DNA from: Pseudomonas sp. PA15(2017) | GTDB taxonomy: Bacteria > Pseudomonadota > Gammaproteobacteria > Pseudomonadales > Pseudomonadaceae | Reading direction: 5' to 3' | Assembly (NCBI RefSeq): GCF_001945395.1 | Contig: NZ_MSXV01000032.1 | Coordinates: 48,085-112,084, forward strand | Length of the DNA stretch: 64,000 nt | Shown: one piece after another, positions 34,769 to 45,363 of the stretch | How positions within the stretch are numbered: position 1 is the first letter of the stretch | How the letters are laid out: each line of letters starts with the position of its first letter | The notes under the pieces: generated by a model | The model's input: only the letters and a program-made list of their open reading frames with translations | Told to the model about the DNA's origin: nothing | The model's database searches: none | Program-made: the position numbers and the translations under genes

Positions 34769-36067
34769 ATGACCCATCGAATCGTCATTGTCGGCGGCGG
34801 CGCCGGCGGCCTGGAGTTGGCTACCCGCCTGGGCCAAAAGCTCGGTAAGCGCGGTAAGGCGCAGATCACCCTGGCCGATGCCAACCTCACCCACATCTGG
34901 AAGCCGCTGCTGCATGAAGTGGCCGCTGGTTCGCTGAACTCCACGGAGAACGAGCTGAACTATGTGGCCCAGGCCAAGTGGAACCACTTCGAATTCCAGC
35001 TCGGGCGCATGAGCGGACTGGATCGCGAACGCAAGACCATTCAGCTGGCCGCCACCCTGGACGAGGACAACCGTGAATTGGTGCCCGCCCGTGAATTACC
35101 CTACGACACACTGGTGATCGCGGTGGGCAGTACCACCAACGACTTCGGCACCGAGGGCGCGGCCAACCATTGCATCTTCCTCGACACCCGCGAGCAGGCC
35201 GAGCGCTTCCATCGCAAACTGCTCAGCCACTACCTGCGCGCGCACGCGGGCAACGGCGACAACGATCAGGTCAGCGTCGCCATTGTCGGCGCCGGCGCCA
35301 CCGGCGTCGAACTGGCAGCCGAGCTGCACCATGCCGCACGTGAACTGGCGGCTTACGGCCTGGATCGTATCCGCCCGGAAAACATGCGCATCAGCCTGGT
35401 CGAAGCCGGGCCGCGGGTGCTGCCTGCCCTGCCGGAACGCATCAGCGCGCCCGTGCACAAGACCCTGCAAAAACTCGGCGTGAACGTGATGACTGGAGCG
35501 GCGGTGAAAGAGGTCACCGCCGAGGGGCTGGTGCTGGCCAACGGCGAAACCATCCCTGCCAGCCTCAAGGTCTGGGCAGCCGGTATTCGCGCGCCAGCCT
35601 TTCTCAAGGATCTGGATGGCCTGGAGAGCAACCGCATCAATCAGCTGGTCGTCACCGGCACCTTGCAGACCACGCGCGACGAAAACATCTTCGCCTTTGG
35701 TGACTGCGCCGCCTGCCCGATGGGTGACGGCAGCGAGCGTAACGTGCCACCGCGCGCCCAGGCCGCACACCAGCAGGCTTCGCTGCTGGTCAAATCGCTT
35801 GCCCTGCGCCTGCAGGACCAGCCGCTGCCGAACTACACCTACAAGGATTACGGCTCGCTCATTTCGCTGTCGAGCTTCAGCGCCGTCGGCAATCTAATGG
35901 GCAACCTGATGGGCAGCGTGAAACTGGAGGGCTGGTTGGCGCGGATGTTCTACATCTCGCTGTATCGCATGCACCAGATGGCCCTGTACGGCCCCTTCCG
36001 CACGCTGCTGCTGATGCTCAGCGACCGCATCGGTCGCAGCACCGACCCGCGCCTGAAGCTGCATTAA
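34769..36067 (+). CDS. ndh: Type II NADH dehydrogenase
   Basis: 432 residues with the FAD loop VGGGAGGLELATRLG at the N-terminus and the NADH loop VGAGATGVELAAEL in the middle, followed by FAFGDCAACP. It is a non-proton-pumping NADH:quinone oxidoreductase attached to the inner face of the membrane. The C-terminal hydrophobic/amphipathic stretch (MFYISLYRMHQMALYG) fits membrane docking. ATG 34769 is chosen over 34691 because the FAD fold then starts at the N-terminus. Confidence 0.93.
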   Translation: MTHRIVIVGGGAGGLELATRLGQKLGKRGKAQITLADANLTHIWKPLLHEVAAGSLNSTENELNYVAQAKWNHFEFQLGRMSGLDRERKTIQLAATLDEDNRELVPARELPYDTLVIAVGSTTNDFGTEGAANHCIFLDTREQAERFHRKLLSHYLRAHAGNGDNDQVSVAIVGAGATGVELAAELHHAARELAAYGLDRIRPENMRISLVEAGPRVLPALPERISAPVHKTLQKLGVNVMTGAAVKEVTAEGLVLANGETIPASLKVWAAGIRAPAFLKDLDGLESNRINQLVVTGTLQTTRDENIFAFGDCAACPMGDGSERNVPPRAQAAHQQASLLVKSLALRLQDQPLPNYTYKDYGSLISLSSFSAVGNLMGNLMGSVKLEGWLARMFYISLYRMHQMALYGPFRTLLLMLSDRIGRSTDPRLKLH

Positions 36068-36193
36068 CTCGGGAGGCTGCCGAGGAGCAGCTCGGCGCCC
36101 TGACGGAGAGAATGGCACGCTGCTGATCGAGCCACGCGGCGAAGGCGTCGGTGATTGATGGCTTTCACCTGCGCCGCCCAACAACTGCAAACT

Positions 36194-36243
36194 TGTGGGA
36201 GCGGGCCACGCCCGCGATCTCGCGCGCCTGGCGCGCTCCCACA
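36194..36243. repeat. REP inverted pair downstream of ndh
   Basis: GTGGGAGCGGGCCACGCCCGCG followed by an inverted REP ending in GCGCGCTCCCACA. It lies in a 340-bp gap (36068-36404) that otherwise contains only the tRNA terminator. Confidence 0.8.
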
Positions 36244-36361
36244 GAGGCACGCCGCCCCCTCCTACCACGCAGGGACTGTCAGGCCGCGTGGGTGAAAACC
36301 ACCGCCAGCGGAGCTCCGCAGTGGTGCGCGGAAAATACAAACCAGAGCCCGGAAAGCAAAA

Positions 36362-36381
36362 AACCCGCCTTTTGGCGGGTT
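36362..36381 (-). terminator. Terminator of the tRNA-Asn-Pro-Lys operon
   Basis: AACCCGCC, a TTTT loop and GGCGGGTT. On the minus strand the stem is followed by a run of T, the classic intrinsic terminator layout, 24 bp beyond tRNA-Lys. Confidence 0.85.
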
Positions 36382-36404
36382 CTTTACTCAAGCAGTGCTT
36401 GAAA

Positions 36405-36480
36405 TGGTGGGTCGTGTAGGATTCGAACCTACGACCAATTGGTTAAAAGCCAACTGCTCTACCAACTGAGCTAACGACCC
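36405..36480 (-). tRNA. tRNA-Lys (TTT)
   Basis: 76-nt cloverleaf with encoded CCA. The acceptor starts GGGTCGT, the anticodon loop is CTTTTAA and the T-arm GGTTCGAATCC. Last of three minus-strand tRNA genes that probably form one transcript. Confidence 0.97.
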
Positions 36481-36485
36481 GAATA

Positions 36486-36562
36486 TGGTCGGGGTGAGGG
36501 GATTCGAACTCCTGACATCCTGCTCCCAAAGCAGGCGCGCTACCGGACTGCGCTACACCCCG
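36486..36562 (-). tRNA. tRNA-Pro (TGG)
   Basis: 77-nt cloverleaf with encoded CCA. It starts CGGGGTGTAGCGCAG, with anticodon TGG in the loop TTTGGGA. Separated from tRNA-Lys by 5 bp. Confidence 0.97.
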
Positions 36563-36571
36563 AGGAAAGAT

Positions 36572-36647
36572 TGGCTCCGCGACCTGGACTCGAACCAGGG
36601 ACCCAATGATTAACAGTCATTTGCTCTACCGACTGAGCTATCGCGGA
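36572..36647 (-). tRNA. tRNA-Asn (GTT)
   Basis: 76-nt cloverleaf with encoded CCA. It starts TCCGCGATAGCTCAG, with anticodon GTT in the loop CTGTTAA. First of the three clustered tRNA genes. Confidence 0.97.
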
Positions 36648-36837
36648 ACTATGCTCTTTCTTTTCTCTGTTTGCGTTGCCGCTGCAGAGGCGCGCCATTT
36701 TACGGTTTCGCAAACCGCTGTCAACCCCCTAAATTGCTTTTATGACAATGCTTTGCGAACAGGTAGTCATTTGATTTAACTTCGAGGCACACCTGCACAG
36801 CCTGGCGCACCGCACCGGGCCTTATTCAGGATCTCAG

Positions 36838-39105
36838 ATGAGCATTCAGGGCAAGCCGCCTTCTTCCGCCAGCACGCCGAGCACATTGGCGAGCAGAGGC
36901 ATTCAGCCGCGCTTCGGCGAGCTGGGGCAGAGCTGTCGAAAGCTAGTGCTCAATCACCTGGCGGATCATCTGACACGCACCTTCGCCCAGGTCGACGACA
37001 CCCTCTTTCAATGTGCCGAGCAGGCGGAGAACAATCAGGTCCAGGCCATGTTCTTCGACAGCATGCGCGAAGTGCGCAGGCTGCGGCCGCAGATCGAACG
37101 CCACTATCACCTGAGCATTTCCAAAGGCATCGCCGATTTCCTCGACGGCAAACTGGTCGCCAGCCAGCCCACGGACGTTCCAGCCGAAGACCTGGCGCTG
37201 ATCGACAACGAGGCCTACGAGGAAGCGTTGCAGGTCACCAACATGGCGCAGCGAGTCCAGACGCGCTGCGCGCCAGCCCTGTTCGCCCTGAACAAGCGCC
37301 TGGCCCTGCTCAACAACGGCCAGCCCGTGCCGGCGGAGATCAATCCGCTTTCCCCGAAGACGATTGCTCAGGCCTTGCTGACGGCCCTGCAACCGAGCGA
37401 ATTGCCGCTGCGAATCAAACTGGTGCTCTATGGCCTGTTCGACAAGCAATTGATGCAGGGGCTGGACGCACTCTATGAGGCACTCAATACCCGCCTGATC
37501 GAAGCCGGCGTGCTGCCCAATCTGAAATTCGCCCCTGCACGTACTGCGCAGCCGTCACCCAGCAGCCCATCCGCGAGCAGCTTCACCGAGACTCGCCGCT
37601 CGCCGGGACCGATCGACCTGACCGCGAGCCCGCCCGTCGATGCCGAGCACCTGGCCGCCGGGCTCGACAGGTTGCTGGCCGAATACCGTAAACAGCAACA
37701 CGCCATCGGCCCGCTCAATGGCTCGCCGAGCATGGCCAGTTTCGCGCCGCAGGACGCCAAGCGCACCTATGAAGCGGGCGAACTGCTCGAAGCACTGAAT
37801 AGGCTGCAACAGGCCTCCGCCGTCGAACTCACCCAGCATCCGGGTCGCCCACTGCACGTCACCGACCTGAAGACCGACCTGCATCGCCAACTGGCCAGTC
37901 ATAATGAAGCGCCCCAGCAACACCGCGTGGGCGGCCAGGAAACCGACATCATCGATCTGGTAGGAATGATCTTCGACTTCATCCTCGATGACGAAAACCT
38001 GCCGCAACCCTACAAGGTCGCCCTCTCCCACCTGCATACGCCCTGCCTGAAGGTGGCGCTGCTCGATCGCGCACTGTTCAGCCAGCCCCATCACCCGGCG
38101 CGCCGGCTGATCAACGCCATGGCCCAGGCCGGCGTGTTGTACGGTGCCCAGGATGACACCTATGGTTTGTTGGCCAAGGTGCAATGGGTGGTGCGCCAGG
38201 TCGTCCAGCATTTCAGCGGCGACTTGCGCCTGTTCGAGATGCTGCTCGGCGAGTTCGAAGAGTTTACCCGCGGTATAACCCAGCGCGTAGAGCTTCAGGA
38301 GCGCCGCGCCGTGGAGACGGCCAAGGGTCGCGACAAGCTGCTAGGGGCTCGTCACAGTGCCGCCCAGGCGATCGCCCAGGCGCTGGCCAAGCGCTCGCCA
38401 CCGCCAATCATCCGGCAGTTTCTCGAGCGCACCTGGATCGACGTCCTGGTGTTCATCCAACTGCGCCACGGCGCCTCCAGCCAGGAATGGCAGCGCGCCT
38501 GCGAAACAGCAGAGAGCCTGGCCTGGAGCGCCACTGCGCTAGACGCCGCGCAGCGTGATCGCCTGCAGCGCCTGCGCGTCGATATGCTCGATGAGTTGCG
38601 CAATGGCCTGATGCTGCTCGGCGGCTACCACGAAGACGACGTACGCCGCCTGCTGCAAGACCTGGTCGCCTGCCAGCACGCCGTACAGGCCGGGCAACCC
38701 CAGCTTGCCTCGAAGCTGAGCTTGCCGCCGAGCCCCAATCCACTGGGCGCCCTGCTGAGCGACGAAGCAGCGCTGCTCGCCACGTCACGCAAAGCTCAGC
38801 GCCACGCCGACCCAAGCCTGGTTAGCGAGCTGGAGAAACTCGAGTTCGGCACCTGGTTCGATTTCATCCTGGGTGGCAAGCGGCAGACCCTGAAGCTGTC
38901 CTGGTACAGCCCCACGACCCACAACTACATGTTCGTGGACCGTAACGGCCAAAGGGCCGCGGTCAAGTCGATGGATCAGCTCGCCGAGGAAATGCAGCAG
39001 GGCACCGCACGCCGCAGCAAACCCGACCGCTCGGCGCCGATGGTCGACCGCGCGCTACACGCCGTCTATCGTGTGCTCCAGCAACTGACCGGACGAACCA
39101 CCTGA
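36838..39105 (+). CDS. DUF1631 family protein
   Basis: 755 residues, mostly helical, matching the DUF1631 family as far as can be judged by eye (QFAEL-like N-terminal region, a long central helical part with TDIIDLVGMIFDFILDD, and a C-terminal region). Residues from about 665 (LEFGTWFDFILGGKRQTLKL, LSWYSPTTHNYMFVDRNGQR) look like a small beta barrel, possibly PilZ-like but without RXXXR. Function is not established. The TGA stop is also the left target duplication of MITE copy C, and the next gene encodes a PilZ protein. Confidence 0.8.
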   Translation: MSIQGKPPSSASTPSTLASRGIQPRFGELGQSCRKLVLNHLADHLTRTFAQVDDTLFQCAEQAENNQVQAMFFDSMREVRRLRPQIERHYHLSISKGIADFLDGKLVASQPTDVPAEDLALIDNEAYEEALQVTNMAQRVQTRCAPALFALNKRLALLNNGQPVPAEINPLSPKTIAQALLTALQPSELPLRIKLVLYGLFDKQLMQGLDALYEALNTRLIEAGVLPNLKFAPARTAQPSPSSPSASSFTETRRSPGPIDLTASPPVDAEHLAAGLDRLLAEYRKQQHAIGPLNGSPSMASFAPQDAKRTYEAGELLEALNRLQQASAVELTQHPGRPLHVTDLKTDLHRQLASHNEAPQQHRVGGQETDIIDLVGMIFDFILDDENLPQPYKVALSHLHTPCLKVALLDRALFSQPHHPARRLINAMAQAGVLYGAQDDTYGLLAKVQWVVRQVVQHFSGDLRLFEMLLGEFEEFTRGITQRVELQERRAVETAKGRDKLLGARHSAAQAIAQALAKRSPPPIIRQFLERTWIDVLVFIQLRHGASSQEWQRACETAESLAWSATALDAAQRDRLQRLRVDMLDELRNGLMLLGGYHEDDVRRLLQDLVACQHAVQAGQPQLASKLSLPPSPNPLGALLSDEAALLATSRKAQRHADPSLVSELEKLEFGTWFDFILGGKRQTLKLSWYSPTTHNYMFVDRNGQRAAVKSMDQLAEEMQQGTARRSKPDRSAPMVDRALHAVYRVLQQLTGRTT

Positions 39106-39256
39106 GGACTCGTTCATAATCTTCGAGCCCAGGTTCGTCGACTTCGACTGTGAAGCGGCGGGAGCGACCAGCGGTGGAGTATTTGTGGGAGCGGCAAACG
39201 GTTGCTATCGCATCGTCGTTGCCGCTTCATGCGCACACGAGACGTTGAACAGGTTC
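39106..39256 (-). mobile_element. MITE-like element, copy C (151 bp, shortened)
   Basis: The left end GGACTCGTTCA is degenerate (7 of 11 matches) and the right end TGAACAGGTTC is well preserved. Flanking TGA duplications are at 39103-39105 (the DUF1631 stop codon) and 39257-39259. It is inverted relative to copies A and B: the CCCAGGTTCGTCGAC block is on the left and TTGCCGCTTCATGCGCA on the right. The internal REP is reduced to GTGGGAGCGGC. Confidence 0.75.
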
Positions 39257-39268
39257 TGAGGGCCACCA

Positions 39269-39601
39269 ATGGAAGATCGTCGCCAGCATCCTCGTTATCA
39301 GTCGACTTCGCGGCTCGAGGTCCATGATCAGCAAAGCGAATCGTATCTGGGTCGAATCGCCGACCTGTCCAGCGAAGGCTTCATGCTGTGCAGCATGGCC
39401 CCGCAATCTGCCGATACGCTGGTGGAATGCAAACTGGTCGGCGAAGACATGGACGAGGTGCGTTTTACCGCCGACTGTTTGTGGAGTCGTGAGGGTGCAA
39501 TCGGCCAGCCGTCCTGGGCGGGTTATCACATCATCGACATAGACGCGCTCAATATGCAGAAGCTGCAGACGATTCTTGAGCATTTGCAGGGCGAGGGGTG
39601 A
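39269..39601 (+). CDS. PilZ domain protein, predicted c-di-GMP binder
   Basis: 110 residues consisting of a single PilZ domain. Both ligand motifs are intact: RXXXR as RQHPR (5-9) and DXSXXG as DLSSEG (32-37). It should bind c-di-GMP and relay it to an unknown partner. It lies directly downstream of the DUF1631 gene, separated by MITE copy C, so the two were probably one operon before the insertion. Confidence 0.9.
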   Translation: MEDRRQHPRYQSTSRLEVHDQQSESYLGRIADLSSEGFMLCSMAPQSADTLVECKLVGEDMDEVRFTADCLWSREGAIGQPSWAGYHIIDIDALNMQKLQTILEHLQGEG

Positions 39602-39749
39602 GCGGCTGGCTGCGCTGCAAACCGGGTCACAGAGCATTTCCAGCACAACCGATAAACAGCATCGATCACGGCATTGACAACAGCGATTAGACGCTTTCCT
39701 GGCAAACGCCTAGGCTTCTCTGTGTCAATCCGCCGCAGGGGAGCTTGCC

Positions 39750-40597
39750 GTGCCCCGGTCAGCCGAGATTTCCGCCGTTGCCAGCCGTACCCAGCCTGTC
39801 GCCCAGGAGGCGGAAGGCTACGCCTATGCCGAGCTGGGCAATCCTGCAGCCGAGGGCTCAGCCGTATTGGCCCAGGAGAGTGCGCTGGCTATCAGTTACA
39901 ACGGCATCAGCCATGCCGTGATGATGGTGTCGCCAACCGCTGTTGAAGATTTCATCGTCGGGTTCAGCCTGAGCAGCGCCGTCGTCGACTCCATCGACGA
40001 TATTTATGACATTCGAGTGCAGCATTTCGGCCCAGCCATCAGCGCCGAGGTAGAGATCAGCAGCCGCGCCTTCTGGGCGATGAAGCAGCAGCGCAGGCAA
40101 CTGGCTGGCACCAGCGGTTGCGGCCTGTGCGGCGTGGAAGCGCTCGACCAGGCACTGCCGCAGCTGGCGACCCTGGACCAGGCCGAGCTGCCCGAGGCCA
40201 CGCATCTTATCGATCTGCGCGAACGTATCGCCGCCGTACAGGATCTGGCTCGCCGCAGCGGCGCCCTGCACGCCGCGCTATATGTCGACGCCAGCGGAGA
40301 GATCCGCGCCTGCCGGGAAGACATCGGTCGGCACAATGCGCTGGACAAGCTGATCGGCGCCCTGCTGCGCGAGAAGCACGATGTGCGCCGGGGCTTCGCG
40401 GTGGTGACCAGCCGCTGCAGCCTGGAGTTGATTCACAAGGCGGTCAGAGCCGGCATCGGCAACCTGGTCAGCCTGTCGGCCCCGACCGCCCTGACCGTGC
40501 AATGGGCGCGCCGGCACAATCTCAACCTGATTCATTTGCCCCACCACAGTGCGCCACGGGTCTACAGCCCCGCGCCGCCTGCAAGAGAAGAACAGCC

Positions 40598-40601
<4 letters not shown>
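39750..40601 (+). CDS. fdhD: Formate dehydrogenase accessory sulfurtransferase
   Basis: 283 residues with the essential CXXC motif as SGCGLCG (Cys124, Cys127) and the conserved DIGRHNALDK. FdhD passes sulfur from a desulfurase to the molybdenum cofactor of formate dehydrogenases. The GTG start at 39750 has AGGGGAG 7 bases upstream. Its stop overlaps the start of the molybdoenzyme gene (ATGA), a typical chaperone-enzyme pairing. Confidence 0.93.
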
Positions 40602-42919
<2,318 letters not shown>

Positions 42920-43140
42920 GAGCCTGTTCATAATCTTTAAGCTCAGGTTCGGCGACTTTGGCGGCTAAGTGGGGCGGGAGCGGCCGATCGGTTTCGTAGG
43001 ATGGACTGGTGATTATCTGTGGGAGCGGGCCATGCCCGCGAAAAATCACGGGCATGGCCCGTTCCCACAGGTGAAGCAACGATGTCCGCTTCTGCCTCGT
43101 AGTTGCCGCTTCATGCGCAGATAAGGCTTTGAACAGGCTC
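42920..43140 (-). mobile_element. MITE-like element, copy D (221 bp)
   Basis: The ends GAGCCTGTTCA and TGAACAGGCTC are perfect 11-bp inverted repeats, flanked by TAA at 42917-42919 (the stop codon of the molybdoenzyme gene) and 43141-43143. Inverted relative to copies A and B. It contains a REP inverted pair at 43018-43069. The insertion pushes the operon's terminator about 220 bp away from the stop codon. Confidence 0.8.
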
Positions 43141-43152
43141 TAAGGACGCCAT

Positions 43153-43193
43153 TGCCCTGCCGCCTCGGGTACCTCGCCCGAGGCGGCAGGGCA
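43153..43193 (+). terminator. Terminator of the fdhD-molybdoenzyme operon
   Basis: A perfect 17-bp stem (TGCCCTGCCGCCTCGGG with its complement) and a 7-base loop, followed by TCTCCCC. It lies just past MITE copy D. No gene is seen from here to 43456. Confidence 0.75.
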
Positions 43194-43456
43194 TCTCCCC
43201 GCCCGCCAACGATCAGACTGCAGTTCGTCGGAAATACGGCACTTATCGCCTCAAATCACCCTCTGATGTCCCTTTGCCGTTATCCGCCTCGGTTAACGTG
43301 TCCAGAAGCGCTCAATCGAAGCGCGTAGTTGCGCCCAAGCCACGATGTGGCCCTTCGGGTTTCTGCCAAACGAGCGACAACCGTGCCACTGACTACCAGG
43401 CTTCTGAAAAAGCCGCCTGGCTCCGCTGTCATCGGCCTGCAACGGGAGGGAATACC

Positions 43457-44176
43457 ATGCGGTTTCCATCTGTCGTCCTGCTAGGGGCGGCTCTGTTGAG
43501 CATCCACGCCCAGGCAGCGATCATGGAGCGTGAGCTGGGCGACTACGAACTCAATCTGGGCACCACGCCAAGCCGCAGCATGGCGCAGGGGCTGGTCAAG
43601 CCCGAGAGTGGCGGTGCCTTTCACGGCGGGCTCGACCTGAGCCACCCCAGTGGCTGGTACCTTGGCCAATGGTCGCCCAACCTGGGTATCAGCCCGGGCA
43701 GCCGCATGGAACTCAACAGCTACGTGGGCTATCGCCGGCACTTCGTCGACTCGCTCGGCTATGAAGTCGGCACCATCCGCTACAGCCACCCGGGCTATAC
43801 GCACCTCGACAGCCAGGACCTGTACGCGGGCCTGACCTACGACGCGCGCCGCTTCGGTTTCTCCTTCAGCAACGACCCGAACCGTTTCAACAGCACCGTG
43901 CTGGCCGACCTCGGCCGCGTGAAGTTACTGGGCATGGCGGTAATCGTGCGTTACGGCAACCATCTGCTCGACAACCCCAAACAGATTTCCGGCGGCGGTA
44001 CGGTCAGCTCGTTCAACGACTGGTCGCTGAGCCTCTCACGCCCGTGGAAAGGTATCGACTTCGATTTCTCGTACTCGGATTCGAGCCTGAGTGGAGAGGC
44101 CTGCTCGGCCTATTCGGGGCACAACACCGAGTGTGAGGGCTGGTTCTCGATCAAGGCGTCGAGATCGCTGTTCTAG
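43457..44176 (+). CDS. TorF-type outer membrane protein (TIGR02001-like)
   Basis: 239 residues with a signal peptide (cleavage after AQA, about residue 21). The rest consists of short amphipathic beta strands typical of an outer membrane barrel (GGLDLSHPSGWYLGQWSPN, ELNSYVGYRRHF, DLYAGLTYDARRFGFSFSND) and ends with Phe, the usual last residue of such proteins. It resembles the TorF/TIGR02001 putative porins. ATG 43457 has GGGAGGG 7 bases upstream; the frame is open to 43274 but without a signal peptide there. Confidence 0.82.
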   Translation: MRFPSVVLLGAALLSIHAQAAIMERELGDYELNLGTTPSRSMAQGLVKPESGGAFHGGLDLSHPSGWYLGQWSPNLGISPGSRMELNSYVGYRRHFVDSLGYEVGTIRYSHPGYTHLDSQDLYAGLTYDARRFGFSFSNDPNRFNSTVLADLGRVKLLGMAVIVRYGNHLLDNPKQISGGGTVSSFNDWSLSLSRPWKGIDFDFSYSDSSLSGEACSAYSGHNTECEGWFSIKASRSLF

Positions 44177-44379
44177 GCACTTTCCGGACAACAGCACGCA
44201 TCAGTGCAACGCTCGAAAACACATCTTGATACATTCATACTCGTATCTTTAATTCCCCTCTCGGGAATTTCCTCTGCGCGCCCGCTCTAAGGAGATGTCA
44301 CCGGCACTGCACGGTGGCCGCTGGAACCATGGCAGAGCCATGGGCTACGCCCGCAAGGGTCATCTTCGAGGGTTACGCG

Positions 44380-44814
44380 ATGCGTACATTCCTTAGCGCA
44401 CTGGCCTTCAGTGCAATGATTTCTCCCCTGGCCTATGCCGATACCACCAAGACTGCCATTGGCAGCGGAGTCGGCGGCGCGCTGGGCAATATCGTCGGCC
44501 AGCAACTGGGAGGTAGCACGGGCGCTGCAATAGGCGCGGGCCTGGGTGGCGCCGCCGGTGGTGCCATCAGCTCACGCAACAAGACCGAGGCAGCGCTGGG
44601 CGGTGGCCTGGGCGCAGCAGGCGGCTCGGTGTTGGGCAATCAGTTCGGCGGCAGTACCGGCTCGACCATTGGCGCCGGCCTGGGCGGCGCTGCCGGTGGT
44701 GCCTTGGCCAACGAAGTGGCGGACAGCAACCGCCATGAATCCCGCTATCGCGACAACGGCCATCGGCACGGCAAAAAGCACCACAAGCGCCATCACAAAC
44801 ATCGTCACCGTTGA
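44380..44814 (+). CDS. Glycine-zipper surface protein with His/Lys-rich tail
   Basis: 144 residues. A signal peptide (to about YADT) is followed by tandem glycine-zipper repeats: two copies of a block like GGSTGAAIGAGLGGAAGGA around residues 45-62 and 80-107. The C-terminal 25 residues are rich in His, Lys and Arg (HRHGKKHHKRHHKHRHR). Glycine zippers insert or pack in membranes; the basic tail could bind metal or polyanions. ATG 44380 has GAGGG upstream. Function unknown. Confidence 0.8.
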   Translation: MRTFLSALAFSAMISPLAYADTTKTAIGSGVGGALGNIVGQQLGGSTGAAIGAGLGGAAGGAISSRNKTEAALGGGLGAAGGSVLGNQFGGSTGSTIGAGLGGAAGGALANEVADSNRHESRYRDNGHRHGKKHHKRHHKHRHR

Positions 44815-44827
44815 TCATCCAGTCAGC

Positions 44828-44853
44828 ATCAAGGGCGCCTCGGCGCCCTTGAT
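44828..44853. terminator. Bidirectional terminator between glycine-zipper and thioesterase genes
   Basis: ATCAAGGGCGCC, a two-base spacer and GGCGCCCTTGAT give a 12-bp palindrome between the convergent genes ending at 44814 and 44857. Confidence 0.75.
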
Positions 44854-44856
44854 CGT

Positions 44857-45291
44857 TCAGGCCACCAGCAAAACCTCCATCGCCTGGCGCAATGCATGGG
44901 GAATCGACACCGGCTGGTTGCTCTGGCGATCCACGAAGACATGCACGAAACGCCCCGCCGCGCAGGCCTGCATCTGCCCTTCGCGAAACACCGCGAGCTC
45001 ATACCGCACCGAACTGTTGCCCAGTTTGCCAACCCGCAGGCCGACCTCCACGCGCTCGGGGAAAGCGATCGACTCGAAGTAATCGCAGCTTGAACTCACC
45101 ACGAAGCCCACGACCTCGCCGCGATGGATATCCAAACCACCTGATTCGATCAGATAGGTATTCACCGCCGTGTCGAAATAGCTGTAGTAGGTGACATTGT
45201 TGACGTGGCCATACAGGTCGTTGTCGTGCCACCGCGTGGTGATCGGCTGGAAGTGAAGATAATGCTCGCGCAGGTGCTGCGACTGTTGCAT
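44857..45291 (-). CDS. Hotdog-fold acyl-CoA thioesterase
   Basis: 144 residues of the 4-hydroxybenzoyl-CoA thioesterase/YbgC group, with the active-site signature RWHDNDLYGHVNNVTYYSYF. It hydrolyses an acyl-CoA in the cytoplasm; the acyl group is not predictable. ATG 45291 (MQQSQHLREH) has AGGTGG upstream; the ORF extends to 45345 without support. It lies 72 bp downstream of the alcohol dehydrogenase gene on the same strand. Confidence 0.88.
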   Translation of the reverse strand: MQQSQHLREHYLHFQPITTRWHDNDLYGHVNNVTYYSYFDTAVNTYLIESGGLDIHRGEVVGFVVSSSCDYFESIAFPERVEVGLRVGKLGNSSVRYELAVFREGQMQACAAGRFVHVFVDRQSNQPVSIPHALRQAMEVLLVA

Positions 45292-45363
45292 GGGTTGCCA
45301 CCTCGCATGAGAACGCAAGCCGGCATGGTGCCGGCCTCCTGCCAAAGTGACAACTGCGCCCGG

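Noticed and set aside
36405..36647. tRNA cluster as an integration site for a genomic island
   Set aside because: No integrase gene and no direct repeat of a tRNA 3' end was found on either side.
43274..43456. Longer form of the TorF-type protein
   Set aside because: The extra 61 residues lack a signal peptide, whereas ATG 43457 has both a good ribosome binding site and a signal peptide.
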